Part shown: in pieces, positions 37,740-46,555 of the stretch
Layout of the letters: the number at the start of each line of letters is the position of its first letter
How positions within the stretch are numbered: position 1 is the stretch's first letter
DNA from: Polyangiaceae bacterium
GTDB taxonomy: Bacteria; Myxococcota_A; Polyangia; Polyangiales; Polyangiaceae
Reading direction: 5' to 3'
NCBI GenBank assembly: GCA_020633205.1
Contig: JACKEB010000021.1
Coordinates: 1-64,000, forward strand
Length of the DNA: 64,000 nt
Translations under genes and position numbers: made by a program
Notes under the pieces: generated by a model
The model's database searches: none
What the model saw: only the letters and a program-made list of their open reading frames with translations
What the model was told of the DNA's origin: nothing

Positions 37740-39092
37740 GTGGGCAAAATCCTGGTCGTAGATGATCAGCGCAACATGCGCACCACCCTCGCGATGATGT
37801 TGCGAGGTGGCGGCCACGACGTGGACGAGGCCGAAGACGGAGAGAAGGCGTGCGACATGGGCGCGAGCGGCGCCTACGACGTGGTGCTCACCGATCTGCG
37901 GATGGGCGAGAAGGACGGCATCGACGTGCTGCGCCACATCAAGCAGGAGCAGCCGATCACCGAGGTCATCGTGATGACCGCCTACGGCACCATCGAGAGC
38001 GCGGTCGAAGCCATGCGCCTCGGCGCCTTCGACTACATTCAGAAGCCGTTCACCGAACAAGAGCTGATCGTGAAGGTGCAGAAGGCGCTCGAGAGCCGCC
38101 GCTTGCACGGTCAGGTCCAGATGTTCGCGCAGGAGTTCCGCGAGAAGTACCACTTCGAGAACATCATCGGCCGCTCCCAGGCGGTGCGCGACGTGCTCGG
38201 CCGGGTGGTGAAAATCGCGCCGACGGACGCCACGGTGCTCATCACCGGGGAGAGCGGCACCGGCAAGGAGCTGGTCGCCCGCGCCGTTCACGCGAACAGT
38301 CGCCGCGCGGACAAGCCCTTCGTGATCGTGAATTGCGCGGCGATCACCGAGACGCTGCTCGAGAGCGAGCTGTTCGGTCACGCGCGCGGAGCCTTCACTG
38401 GCGCTGTTACCGCGCGGAGAGGCCTCTTCGAGGAGGCCGACGGCGGCACCTTCTTCTTCGATGAAATCGCCGAGACGGCGGTGACCTTCCAGGCCAAGCT
38501 GCTGCGCGCGATCCAAGACGGCGAGGTGCGCCGCATCGGCGAGAACCGAGGCATCAAGGTCGACGTGCGCATCATCGCAGCGACCAACATCGACCTGGTG
38601 CAAGCCGTCGAAGAGAAGAGTTTCCGTAAGGATTTGTACTATCGCTTGAACGTGGCGCGCTTTCACCTGCCGCCCATGCGCGAGCGCCAGGAGGACGTAC
38701 CGCTCCTCGTGCAGTTCTTCCTCGACAAGTACAACCGCAAGATGAAGACGCGCACCAAGCTGGGAGAGGGCGTGATGGAGCGCCTGCAGCAGTACGAGTT
38801 CCCTGGTAACGTGCGCGAGCTGGAGAACATGGTCGAGCAAGCGGTCGCCCTCGCGGGTGGCGGCTTGATCGGAGTCGACGACATCTTGCCCCAGGCGCCT
38901 AGCAAGGCCTCCACGACCACTGGCAAGACGCTGGCGGATTTGGTGGATGCTGCCGAGCGGGATGCGGTGGAAAATGCCCTCCGTAGCTGCGATGGTAATC
39001 GCGAGCGCGCTGCCGACATGTTGGGGATCAGCCCCACGACGCTGTGGCGCAAGATGACCCGCCTCGGGATCTCCTTCGACAGTCGTAGCTGA
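37740..39092 (+). CDS. Sigma-54-dependent response regulator, NtrC family
   Basis: The 450-residue protein has a receiver domain (about 1-125) with Asp8/Asp9, phospho-acceptor Asp52 in LTDLRMG and Lys in QKPF. An AAA+ domain (about 140-380) follows with GESGTGKE, an intact GAFTGA sigma-54 loop, EEADGGTFFFDEI and the arginine-finger region. A Fis-type helix-turn-helix ends it (RAADMLGISPTTLWRKM). Such proteins are activated by phosphorylation and start transcription by sigma-54 RNA polymerase. The start is GTG. No histidine kinase gene adjoins it, so its sensor is elsewhere; orphan NtrC regulators are common in myxobacteria, where they act in development and motility. Monocistronic, followed by queA 111 bases on. 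Confidence 0.93.
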   Translation: MGKILVVDDQRNMRTTLAMMLRGGGHDVDEAEDGEKACDMGASGAYDVVLTDLRMGEKDGIDVLRHIKQEQPITEVIVMTAYGTIESAVEAMRLGAFDYIQKPFTEQELIVKVQKALESRRLHGQVQMFAQEFREKYHFENIIGRSQAVRDVLGRVVKIAPTDATVLITGESGTGKELVARAVHANSRRADKPFVIVNCAAITETLLESELFGHARGAFTGAVTARRGLFEEADGGTFFFDEIAETAVTFQAKLLRAIQDGEVRRIGENRGIKVDVRIIAATNIDLVQAVEEKSFRKDLYYRLNVARFHLPPMRERQEDVPLLVQFFLDKYNRKMKTRTKLGEGVMERLQQYEFPGNVRELENMVEQAVALAGGGLIGVDDILPQAPSKASTTTGKTLADLVDAAERDAVENALRSCDGNRERAADMLGISPTTLWRKMTRLGISFDSRS

Positions 39093-39203
39093 GCCGTTCA
39101 GCGTTCGCGCGGCTTCTTTTGGGGGTGAGGGCGCGCTCTGCCCGGCGTCAGCGACGGATAAGCGCTGGCCAGATCCGAGGCGCGGAGCTACACCGCCGCT
39201 CCC

Positions 39204-40244
39204 GTGCGAACCGAGCTTTTCGACTACGAGCTGCCTGAATCAGCCATCGCGCAGCGCCCCTCGGTAGAGCGCGGCGCCTCGCGCATGCTCGAAGTGGGCG
39301 CGGAGCTAGTCGATCGCCAAGCCCATGATTTCGCTGAGCTCGTCCCAGAAGGTGCGCTCGTCGTGCTGAACGACACCCGTGTGCGCCGCGCGCGGCTGCT
39401 CGGGGAGCGCGTGCCTGGCGGCGGCAAGGTCGAGGTCTTCTTGCTTTATCCACTCGATGCCGAGCGGAAACGTTGGTCCGCGCTTGGTCGGGCTAACAAG
39501 CCGCTGCGTCCGGGGACCGAACTCTTGATCGGTGATGCGCGCGCGCTGGTGCACGAGCGCCTCGACGATGGCACGCTAGTGGTGGAGCTGTGCGTCGCAG
39601 CGAGCGCCCTCGAGGTGGAGGACTGGCTGGAGCGTCAGGGACACGTGCCGTTGCCCCCTTACGTGCGTAGGCCAGACGACGCGAGCGACGGGGAGCGCTA
39701 TCAAACCGTGTTCGCTCGTGAGCTGGGCTCGGTTGCGGCGCCCACTGCAGGGCTGCATCTGTCCAAGGCGGCTCTGACGCGGCTGGAAGAGCGCGGAGTC
39801 GACGTGCAGACGCTCACACTGCACGTGGGCATCGGTACGTTTCGGCCGGTCTCCGCTGCTGACTTGGACGAGCACCCAATGCACTCGGAACACATCGAGG
39901 TCGGCGACGCCCTTTGCACACGCGTGAATCAAGCGCGGGCCGACAAGCGTCCGGTCATAGCCGTGGGTACCACCGTCGTGCGGGCGCTGGAGTCCGCAGC
40001 GCAGAGCGGCGAAATGCGGGCGTTCAAGGGTGAAACACGCCTGCTGATACAACCGGGCTATGGCTTTCAGGTGGTGGACGGCTTGCTCACCAACTTTCAC
40101 ATGCCGAAGAGCACGCTGCTCGCCTTGGTCAGCGCGCTGGTGGGCCGGGAGAAGTTGCTCGCGGCGTACCGTGAGGCGCTGGCGAGGGGTTACCGCTTTC
40201 TCTCATACGGTGACGCGATGTGGATCCCGCGGAGGCTGGTCTGA
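39204..40244 (+). CDS. queA: tRNA preQ1(34) S-adenosylmethionine ribosyltransferase-isomerase QueA
   Basis: The 346-residue protein spans the full QueA family: N-terminal FDYELPESAIAQRP, LVVLNDTRVRRARLLG, LHVGIGTFRPVSAADLDEHPMHSEH and the C-terminal NFHMPKSTLLALVSALVGREK. QueA transfers and isomerises the ribosyl part of SAM onto preQ1 at tRNA position 34, making epoxyqueuosine. The GTG start has no strong Shine-Dalgarno sequence. Its stop overlaps the tgt start by one base (TGATG), so the two enzymes of one pathway, base exchange and ribosyl transfer, are made together. The other queuosine genes are not in the window. Confidence 0.96.
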   Translation: MRTELFDYELPESAIAQRPSVERGASRMLEVGAELVDRQAHDFAELVPEGALVVLNDTRVRRARLLGERVPGGGKVEVFLLYPLDAERKRWSALGRANKPLRPGTELLIGDARALVHERLDDGTLVVELCVAASALEVEDWLERQGHVPLPPYVRRPDDASDGERYQTVFARELGSVAAPTAGLHLSKAALTRLEERGVDVQTLTLHVGIGTFRPVSAADLDEHPMHSEHIEVGDALCTRVNQARADKRPVIAVGTTVVRALESAAQSGEMRAFKGETRLLIQPGYGFQVVDGLLTNFHMPKSTLLALVSALVGREKLLAAYREALARGYRFLSYGDAMWIPRRLV

Positions 40245-41365
40245 TGGTTAAATTCTCTGTGGAAAAAACTGACAGCAACGCCCGCGCCGGGGAACTCCAG
40301 ACTCCCCACGGTATCGTGCCGACGCCGGCGTTCATGCCCGTCGGTACCCAAGCGACGGTGAAGGCGCTGAGCCCAGAGGAGGTCTCTGCAACCGGCGCGC
40401 GCATGTTAATCTCGAATACCTATCACCTGTGGCTGCGACCCGGTCCCGAGATTGTGGAGCAGCACGGTGGTTTGCACGAGTTCTCGCGCTGGCCCCACGC
40501 GATCGCTACGGATAGTGGTGGCTTTCAAGCGTTCAGTCTGGCTGAGCGCTGCAAGCTCAGCGAAGACGGCTTCGCCTTCCAGTCACACCTGGATGGCTCG
40601 CGGCGCATGCTCTCTCCCGAAGAGTCGATGCGCGTGCAAGGCATGCTCGGCTCTGATATCGCCATGCAGCTCGACGTGTGTCCACCTGCAGGCTGCCCCC
40701 GCGAAGAACTCCTGAGTGCCGTGGAGCGCACCACTCGCTGGGCGGCACGTTGCCTCGCGGCAAAGCGCAAGGACCAGGCTCTGTTCGCCATCGTCCAAGG
40801 TGGCCTGGACCCCGAACTCAGACTGCGCCACGCGAAGGAGCTCGCGGCGCTCGATGTGGATGGGTTGGCACTGGGCGGTTTCAGCGTAGGGGAGGCGCCG
40901 GAAGCGATGCACGTCGCCCTGCGGGAGATCGTCCCCCACGTCGACCCTCAGCGACCCCGCTACCTAATGGGCGTTGGCACTCCGAGGGATCTGGTGATCG
41001 GCATCGGCTGCGGTGTGGATGTCTTCGACTGCGTGCTTCCAACGCGCAACGCCCGCAATGGCCAGCTCTTCACCTGGGAGGGCAAGCTGGTGATCAAGCA
41101 CGCACGCCACGCCACGGATCAGTTCCCGATCGACCGTGACTGCGCTTGCCCAGCTTGCGCTGGCGGCTTCTCCCGGGCGTACCTGCGGCACCTTTACCAG
41201 GCTCATGAAATCCTGGGTCACCGGCTGATGTCGCTGCACAACGTCTATTTTTACCAGGAGCTGGTACGCCGCGCCCGGCAGGCGGTGCTCGAGGGCCGGT
41301 ACGCGCAATTTGCGTCTGAGACGCTCGCCCGTCTGGGGAACGGCTCGGCTTCCGCGCAACCCTAG
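40244..41365 (+). CDS. tgt: Queuine/preQ1 tRNA-guanine transglycosylase
   Basis: ATG at 40244 is chosen: GGAGG lies eight bases upstream and the family start follows, while an in-frame GTG at 40220 would overlap more of queA. The 373-residue enzyme swaps guanine-34 for preQ1 in GUN tRNAs. TDSGGFQAFSL holds the catalytic-side Asp, FDCVLPTRNARNGQLFT the nucleophile region, GGFSVGE the substrate loop. The zinc site CACPAC followed by H about 25 residues later is complete. It acts one step before QueA in queuosine synthesis; the gene order queA-tgt is common. Confidence 0.96.
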   Translation: MVKFSVEKTDSNARAGELQTPHGIVPTPAFMPVGTQATVKALSPEEVSATGARMLISNTYHLWLRPGPEIVEQHGGLHEFSRWPHAIATDSGGFQAFSLAERCKLSEDGFAFQSHLDGSRRMLSPEESMRVQGMLGSDIAMQLDVCPPAGCPREELLSAVERTTRWAARCLAAKRKDQALFAIVQGGLDPELRLRHAKELAALDVDGLALGGFSVGEAPEAMHVALREIVPHVDPQRPRYLMGVGTPRDLVIGIGCGVDVFDCVLPTRNARNGQLFTWEGKLVIKHARHATDQFPIDRDCACPACAGGFSRAYLRHLYQAHEILGHRLMSLHNVYFYQELVRRARQAVLEGRYAQFASETLARLGNGSASAQP

Positions 41366-41561
41366 CTCCGTGCGGAGATGTCGCCGCAAGCGCGCTCAAT
41401 CCGTGGGTTTTCCAAGCGAGCGGTTGGTGAGGCGATGCTGCCGCGCCGGGGCACGCTGGGGGCGGATTGGGGAACTTTGGGCGTCCAGGCGGTACGGCTT
41501 ATGGCCTTGAAATGTTTGAAGTACCCCGATGCGGACAACCATGGAATAATCTCGTCCGGCG

Positions 41562-43049
41562 ATGAGCAAGAAGCAAATCGGCCGCATTCTCCTCCAGCAG
41601 CGGGCTCTCTCACCAGAGGAGCTGGAGAAGGCCCTCGCCGAGCGCGGCGCAGGTGGCGGCCGTCTGGCGTCTCGCTTGGCGGAGCGCGGCACCATCGATG
41701 ACACCGCCGCGCTCAAGGCGCTCAGCGAACAGAACGGCATTCCCGGTATCGACCTCACGCAGCTCTGCTTGCGCCTCGATGACCTCGACCTGTTGCCACG
41801 CGAGATAGCCGAGAAGCATCTGATCTTGCCGGTCCTGGTGCGCAACGATCGCCTGTTCATCGCGATGGCGAACCCGGGGGAAAAGAAGGTCGTCGACGAG
41901 CTCGAGTTCGTCACCGGCAAGAAGGTTTACCCCTATGTAGCCCTTGAGCAGAGCCTGTCTCGCGTGATCGAGGATGCCTACACACGCAAGGCCCGCGGGG
42001 AGGACTTCTACATCGGGCCCAAGTGTCCCCCGGAGGTGCTCCAGCGCATCGGTTTGGCGCCCGACGGCACGCCGCTCGACGCCGAAGAAGAGTTTCCTGA
42101 AGGCCCGCTGTCCCTCACGGAGCCCGAGTCGATCCCGCCCCCCAGGGATCAAGCGGGCGTGGTGATGGACGATGCGGTTGGCCGCGCCTCTCAAGTGGAC
42201 GAGGTGGAGGACGATGATTTCGGTGATGTTTCGAAAGAGCTCAGCGTCGTCACGGACATCCCCGACAACGATCCGGCTTCTTCGCCAAACGCCAAGACCG
42301 TGCTCGTGGTGGACGACGAAGCCGAGATCCGCCGCATGTTGGTCAAGCTGCTCTCCACCCGCGGCTACCGGGTGCTTGAAGTCGACCGTGGACTCTCGGC
42401 CTTACGTATGGTCAAGGAGCACCGCCCCGACCTGATCATCCTGGACGCGATGCTGCCAGAGGTTCACGGGTTCGAGATCGCGCGCCGCATCAAGGGCAGC
42501 AAGCGCTACGGAGAGATCCCGATTGTCATGATCAGCGCGGTGTACCGTGGCTGGCGTTACGCTGAAGACCTGAGGCAATCCTGCGGCGTCGAGTTCTACA
42601 TCGAGAAACCTTTTCGTATCGCAGACGTCACCAATGCCGTGGAGAGCGCGCTTGCCGGCCGCCAGGAGGCCAAGGATCCCCAGCAAATCTCAGCCGAAGC
42701 GGAGCGCGAGCTGAACGCCGGCGTCTCCGCCTACAAGGCGGGGCGCATCGACGAGGCGATGGAGCACCTCAAGCGCGGGATCAACATCGACCCCCTCGCG
42801 TATCGCCTGCACTTTCACCTGGGGCTGCTGTACGGCAAGAAGGGGCAAGTGTACGAGGCTATCAGCGAACTCGAAACCGCAGTCGAGATAAACTCTCGGC
42901 ACTTTCCGGCCGTCAAGAACCTAGCGGTGCTCTACCAAAAGGCCGGTTTTCGCAACAAGGCGACGGAGACTTGGGAGCGCGCTCTGAACCTGGCTCCCGA
43001 CGAAGAAACCCGTCAGTCGATCAAGCAACACCTGGTGAGCTTGCTCTGA
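41562..43049 (+). CDS. MshEN (GspE/PilB N-terminal)-receiver-TPR protein
   Basis: The 495-residue protein combines three modules. Residues 1-150 resemble the MshEN/GspE N-terminal domain (IGRILLQQRALSPEELEKAL, then LASRLAERG and a second half ending in LSRVIEDAY), a fold that binds cyclic di-GMP in MshE. An acidic linker (about 165-245) follows. A receiver domain (about 247-365) has DDE, Asp295 in ILDAMLPEVHG and Lys in EKPF. TPR-like repeats (about 380-495, AGRIDEAMEHLKRGINIDPLAYRLHFHLG) end it. No ATPase domain is present, so it is not a pilus motor. A regulator that senses cyclic di-GMP and phosphorylation and binds partners through TPRs is inferred; MshEN proteins that lack GspE ATPase modules occur in myxobacteria. 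Confidence 0.8.
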   Translation: MSKKQIGRILLQQRALSPEELEKALAERGAGGGRLASRLAERGTIDDTAALKALSEQNGIPGIDLTQLCLRLDDLDLLPREIAEKHLILPVLVRNDRLFIAMANPGEKKVVDELEFVTGKKVYPYVALEQSLSRVIEDAYTRKARGEDFYIGPKCPPEVLQRIGLAPDGTPLDAEEEFPEGPLSLTEPESIPPPRDQAGVVMDDAVGRASQVDEVEDDDFGDVSKELSVVTDIPDNDPASSPNAKTVLVVDDEAEIRRMLVKLLSTRGYRVLEVDRGLSALRMVKEHRPDLIILDAMLPEVHGFEIARRIKGSKRYGEIPIVMISAVYRGWRYAEDLRQSCGVEFYIEKPFRIADVTNAVESALAGRQEAKDPQQISAEAERELNAGVSAYKAGRIDEAMEHLKRGINIDPLAYRLHFHLGLLYGKKGQVYEAISELETAVEINSRHFPAVKNLAVLYQKAGFRNKATETWERALNLAPDEETRQSIKQHLVSLL

Positions 43050-43257
43050 TGTACCTCCCCGCATTTGCCAAGCATCCGAGCACCCTTGGTCCCGCGTATG
43101 AGCTAGGATTAGCCAACGCTTTGCGCTTTCATTGCTTCACACCCGCCCTCAAGAAGCTTGGCAGGCGGGCCGGGTGTTCGTATCAGTCCATGGCTTGCCC
43201 TGATCACGAGGTCGCACGCCACCTTCCCGCTACTCCCGACGCGGTGCGCTAAACGCA

Positions 43258-45174
43258 ATGAAGTTTCTCTGTCCGAGCTGCAAGGCGAAGTACCAAATCG
43301 CCGATGAGAAGGTTGCGGGTCGCAACGTCAAGATGAAGTGCCGTAAGTGCGGCCACTTGATTCATGTGAACCAGGCAGCCGCGGCGCCGCTATCCGTGGC
43401 GCCCGAGGCTCCCGCATCGAGTAAGCCCGCGCCTTCGTCTGGCGCTGGGAGCTCGCCCGGTGCTGGCAGTTCGCCGCGGCCCGGTAGCTCGCCGCGTGCG
43501 GCGGGTGTTCCGCGCGGTAAGGCTGATCGCCCCGCGCCTCGCGCGCCAGTGCCGCGAGCGGCAGCGGGGCGCGGATCTTCCCCACTCGCCGCGCCCGCGC
43601 CTCGCGCTTCTTCTCCGCTCGCCGGGTCATCACCGCTTGCCGCCCCTTCACCGCCGCGGGCCGGTGGGGTTCCGCAGCGTCCTTCCCTCGGAGCTTCTCC
43701 GCGACCCGGAGCGGCCAGTGCGCTCGGTGCCGCGGGTGGAGCACTGGGGGCAGCCGGCGGATCACTCGGCGCGGCAGTTGCCCAGGCTCCCGCCCCGGCG
43801 CGCTCGTCTCTCCGCGCGGTAACGGAACCCGAAGCGCCTGAGTCCTTGGAGGCGGAATCGATCCACGGTGACGATCGCGCGTCGGGCGTCGGCTCCTCGC
43901 CGAGTTCAGCGCCGGCGTCTGGTGCGGCTCCAGCGTCAGCGGGCTATGGCTCGTACACCGAGGACGAAGATGAAGCGACGGTTGTCGCATCCGTCGGACT
44001 CGCCGCGGCGTTGAGCCGCGCGATGGACGAAGATCCGGCGCCCAGCTCGGTGCTGGCCAACGCGGAGGCCGACCCAGAGTGGTACGTCGGCGTCGCCGGG
44101 GCACCTGAGGGGCCGCTCACCGTGCCCCAGCTCAAGGAGCGCATCGCTGCAGGCAGCGTGGAGCTCGAGACGTTGGTCTGGAAGGACGGCTTTGACGATT
44201 GGCGCCCGCTCTCCCAGTTCCCCGAACTGGCCGCCGTGGTCGAAGAGTTTCGGCCGTCCAAGCCCTTGATCGCTCCCACGCCGAGCCCGGCGCCTGCGCC
44301 GGCGGCGGCGTTCAACGACGGCGACGACGATCTCGGGTTTGGCGCCCTGGGTTTCGGTCAGCCACGCATTGGACCCGGAGCGCCGTCGCGCCCCGTACAA
44401 CAAGAGCCTTCGCCGGTTCCGCCAGCGCCCATCACCGGCTCTGAGGGCATCGTAACCGAGACGCGGCCATCGGAAATCCCGATGGGGTTGCCTAAGAAGC
44501 ACGGGAACCCCGCGTGGCAATGGCTCGCCGTGGTGGCTGCGCTTGGGCTGGGAGTCACGATCGGCGTGGTGGTGTGGGGCGGAAAGAAGCCTCAGGCCAT
44601 CGTGAAGTATGTCGAGGTTCCGGTGGGCAACAGCGCGACGGCCACTCAGCCCGCACCCACCGCAGAACCCGAGAAGCTCGACAACACCGAGGTGCCCGGA
44701 GATCCCAAGGCTCAGGAGGGCAGCGGGAAGGTCGCGACGGCGAAGGGCGGACAGACCGCACCTCCGACTTCCACCGCCGCGTCCAAGGGTGGGCTCGATT
44801 TCGGTGACGGACCCAAGGGCCCCACCGGACCCAATGGCACGACGGGCGCTGGCAGCGGAAGCTCTGGCGCAAGCTCGCAGCTCGACTCGAGCCAGGTTCA
44901 GCGGGTGGTCAGCAGTCACACCGGGAGCGTGAAGCGCAGCTGCTGGCAGCCGGCGCTGAGCACTCGCGATTCCGACGCGCCGAGCAGCGCCCGCGTGAGC
45001 GTCACCATCAAGGTGGCCCCCAGCGGCTCCGTCAGCAGTGTCAGCACCTCCGGCGACCCAAAGGGCTATCGAGGCCTGGCGGGCTGCATCGCGAGTCGTG
45101 TGCGCGGCTGGCAGTTCCCCGCGGCAGGGGGACCGACCACGGTCAATGTCCCGTTCGTGTTCGCCGCGCAGTAA
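43258..45174 (+). CDS. Zinc-ribbon/GYF/TonB-like protein, AgmX/GltJ type
   Basis: The 638-residue protein has four parts. An N-terminal MJ0042-type zinc ribbon (1-37: CPSCKAKYQIADEKVAGRNV, CRKCGH) is followed by a 200-residue Pro/Ala/Ser-rich linker. A GYF_2 domain (about 273-330: EWYVGVAGAPEGPLTVPQLK, WRPLSQFPEL) comes next, then one transmembrane helix (about 420-441), and a C-terminal TonB/AgmX-type domain (about 545-638: SHTGSVKRSCWQPAL, then GWQFPAAGGPTTVNVPFVF). This order matches GltJ (AgmX) of Myxococcus xanthus, where the cytoplasmic zinc ribbon and GYF domain bind regulators of focal adhesions and the periplasmic TonB-like part links to the outer membrane. A role in gliding is inferred; other TonB-type energy couplers share the tail. 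No Agl or Glt gene is adjacent. Confidence 0.85.
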   Translation: MKFLCPSCKAKYQIADEKVAGRNVKMKCRKCGHLIHVNQAAAAPLSVAPEAPASSKPAPSSGAGSSPGAGSSPRPGSSPRAAGVPRGKADRPAPRAPVPRAAAGRGSSPLAAPAPRASSPLAGSSPLAAPSPPRAGGVPQRPSLGASPRPGAASALGAAGGALGAAGGSLGAAVAQAPAPARSSLRAVTEPEAPESLEAESIHGDDRASGVGSSPSSAPASGAAPASAGYGSYTEDEDEATVVASVGLAAALSRAMDEDPAPSSVLANAEADPEWYVGVAGAPEGPLTVPQLKERIAAGSVELETLVWKDGFDDWRPLSQFPELAAVVEEFRPSKPLIAPTPSPAPAPAAAFNDGDDDLGFGALGFGQPRIGPGAPSRPVQQEPSPVPPAPITGSEGIVTETRPSEIPMGLPKKHGNPAWQWLAVVAALGLGVTIGVVVWGGKKPQAIVKYVEVPVGNSATATQPAPTAEPEKLDNTEVPGDPKAQEGSGKVATAKGGQTAPPTSTAASKGGLDFGDGPKGPTGPNGTTGAGSGSSGASSQLDSSQVQRVVSSHTGSVKRSCWQPALSTRDSDAPSSARVSVTIKVAPSGSVSSVSTSGDPKGYRGLAGCIASRVRGWQFPAAGGPTTVNVPFVFAAQ

Positions 45175-45238
45175 AGCGTTCGCAGCGGCGTGTGCGCAGC
45201 AGCATTCCTGCGCTCGTGGCGTTGCCCAAAGCGCGAAC

Positions 45239-45273
45239 AAAAAAACACTGGCAGGCGCTATGGCCTGCCAGTG
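45239..45273 (-). terminator. Terminator of rnpB
   Basis: A perfect 11-bp stem (CACTGGCAGGC / GCCTGCCAGTG) with a six-base loop is followed on the minus strand by seven T residues, directly after the RNase P RNA 3' end. Confidence 0.95.
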
Positions 45274-45652
45274 GTTGCTGAGCTCGTAAGCCGGGTTCTG
45301 TGTCCACCCCGAGTCTCCTCGAGGTGGCTGATGATCATTCCTCTAGGACTCGATTCACACCGAGCCTCCAGCAGCCTACCCGGGAGCTTGGGCGGGCAGC
45401 CCTCAGACGCTCCTCTACTTGACCTTGCTCCGAGCGGGGTTTGCCGTGCCGAGACTGTTACCAGCCTCGCGGTGGGCTCTTACCCCACCGTTTCACCCTT
45501 ACCTGCGAAGCCATTGCTGGCGGCAGGCGGTCTATTCTCTGTGGCACTTTCCTCGGGGTTTCCCCCACCAGGCGTTACCTGGCGCTCCGCCCTGTGGAGC
45601 CCGGACTTTCCTCTGAGCCTTGCGGCCCAGCGACCATCTGAGCCGCAGCAGC
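45274..45652 (-). ncRNA. rnpB: RNase P RNA, class A
   Basis: On the minus strand the sequence has the universal RNase P landmarks. GAGGAAAGTCCGGGCTCC lies near the 5' end (complement of 45596-45613), with GGTAACGCCTGG and GGGGGAAACCCC-type stems after it, and ACAGAACCCGGCTTA lies near the 3' end (complement of 45287-45301). TGCTG/CAGCA and GCTC/GAGC arms at the two ends can form helix P1, which sets approximate ends at 45652 and 45274. The RNA is the catalytic part of the tRNA 5'-processing enzyme. It lies 19 bases downstream of the sigma factor gene in the same direction. The precise 5' end is estimated. Confidence 0.95.
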
Positions 45653-45670
45653 GGGCGGAACGTAGCCGCT

Positions 45671-46555
45671 TCAGGCGGCAGAGTCGAGTTCCAACAGATC
45701 CTTGCCGGCGTTGCGCGAGAGCTCTGCGATCTGTGTCTTGAGCTTCCGCTTCGCCCGCGCCTCGAGCTGGCGTGCGCGCTCCCGGCTCACTCCGAGACGG
45801 CGACCGATTTCCGCAAGGGAAAGTTCGTCCTCCGGGTCGGCCATCAGCCGCTCTTCCACGATGAAACGCTCTCGGGGGTCGAGGGCCTTCATCGCCTCGC
45901 CGATTGCCTCACGGCGCATCTGGCCGACCTCGTCTCCAGCGAGGGTCGACTCTTGATCGGTGTCCTCAGAGACCAACGTGTCGAGCATCGTGGTGCCAGA
46001 GTCGTCGAAGACCTTGGTGTCGAGAGATACGTCGCGTGACTCCAAGCGACGCATCATCGAGCGCAGCTGCGTGGTGCTGACGCCGAACTTCTCTGCTAGC
46101 GCCGTGTCGGCGGCTTCACCTTCACCGAGCAGGTTCGTGATCTTCACGCGCTCACGACGCAGCTTGAAGAACATCTTCGAGCGGAGTGCGCCCGAGCCGA
46201 CGCCAACCAGCGACCAGGAGCGAATGATGTAGTTGAGGATGTACGCGCGAATCCAGTAGGCAGCGTAGGTGACGAAGCGGTTGCCTCGCTCCGGCTCGAA
46301 CTTGCTCAGCGCGTGCACCAATCCGAAGTTGCCTTCAGCGATCAGCTCGCCGATGGGCAGGCCGTAGCGGCGGTACTTCACAGCGATGGCAACGACGTAG
46401 CGCAGGTGCGCAGCAAGAAGTTTGTCGGCGGCGGACTGCTTGCCCTGATCGCGCCATGCAAGCGCCAGCTCAACCTCTTCCTCACGGCTCAGCTTCGGCA
46501 GGTGCTGAGTCATGGTGATGTAGCGGGAGACTTCGGGGTCGCTCTGAGTAGCCAT
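45671..46555 (-). CDS. rpoH: RNA polymerase sigma factor, RpoH (sigma-32) type
   Basis: The 294-residue protein has sigma-70 region 2 (LIAEGNFGLVHALSKFEPERGNRFVTYAAYWIRAYIL), a short region 3, and region 4 with helix-turn-helix ELSLAEIGRRLGVSRERARQLE. RSWSLVGVGSGALRSKMFFKLRRER after region 2.4 matches the RpoH-specific stretch, and region 1.1 is lacking, as in RpoH. It directs polymerase to heat-shock-type promoters. Myxobacteria have several such sigma factors used in development (SigB, SigC), so it may be a developmental relative. AAGGTAAG precedes the ATG. It is followed by rnpB only 19 bases later, with no terminator between, so both may share a transcript. Confidence 0.9.
   Translation of the reverse strand: MATQSDPEVSRYITMTQHLPKLSREEEVELALAWRDQGKQSAADKLLAAHLRYVVAIAVKYRRYGLPIGELIAEGNFGLVHALSKFEPERGNRFVTYAAYWIRAYILNYIIRSWSLVGVGSGALRSKMFFKLRRERVKITNLLGEGEAADTALAEKFGVSTTQLRSMMRRLESRDVSLDTKVFDDSGTTMLDTLVSEDTDQESTLAGDEVGQMRREAIGEAMKALDPRERFIVEERLMADPEDELSLAEIGRRLGVSRERARQLEARAKRKLKTQIAELSRNAGKDLLELDSAA

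Noticed and set aside
43049..43252. A 67-codon frame that starts at the TGATG junction after the MshEN-receiver protein
   Set aside because: The overlap looks like coupling, but the product (MYLPAFAKHPSTLGPAYELG and on) has no recognisable pattern and no strong ribosome-binding site; part of it overlaps an imperfect hairpin (ACACCC / GGGTGT).
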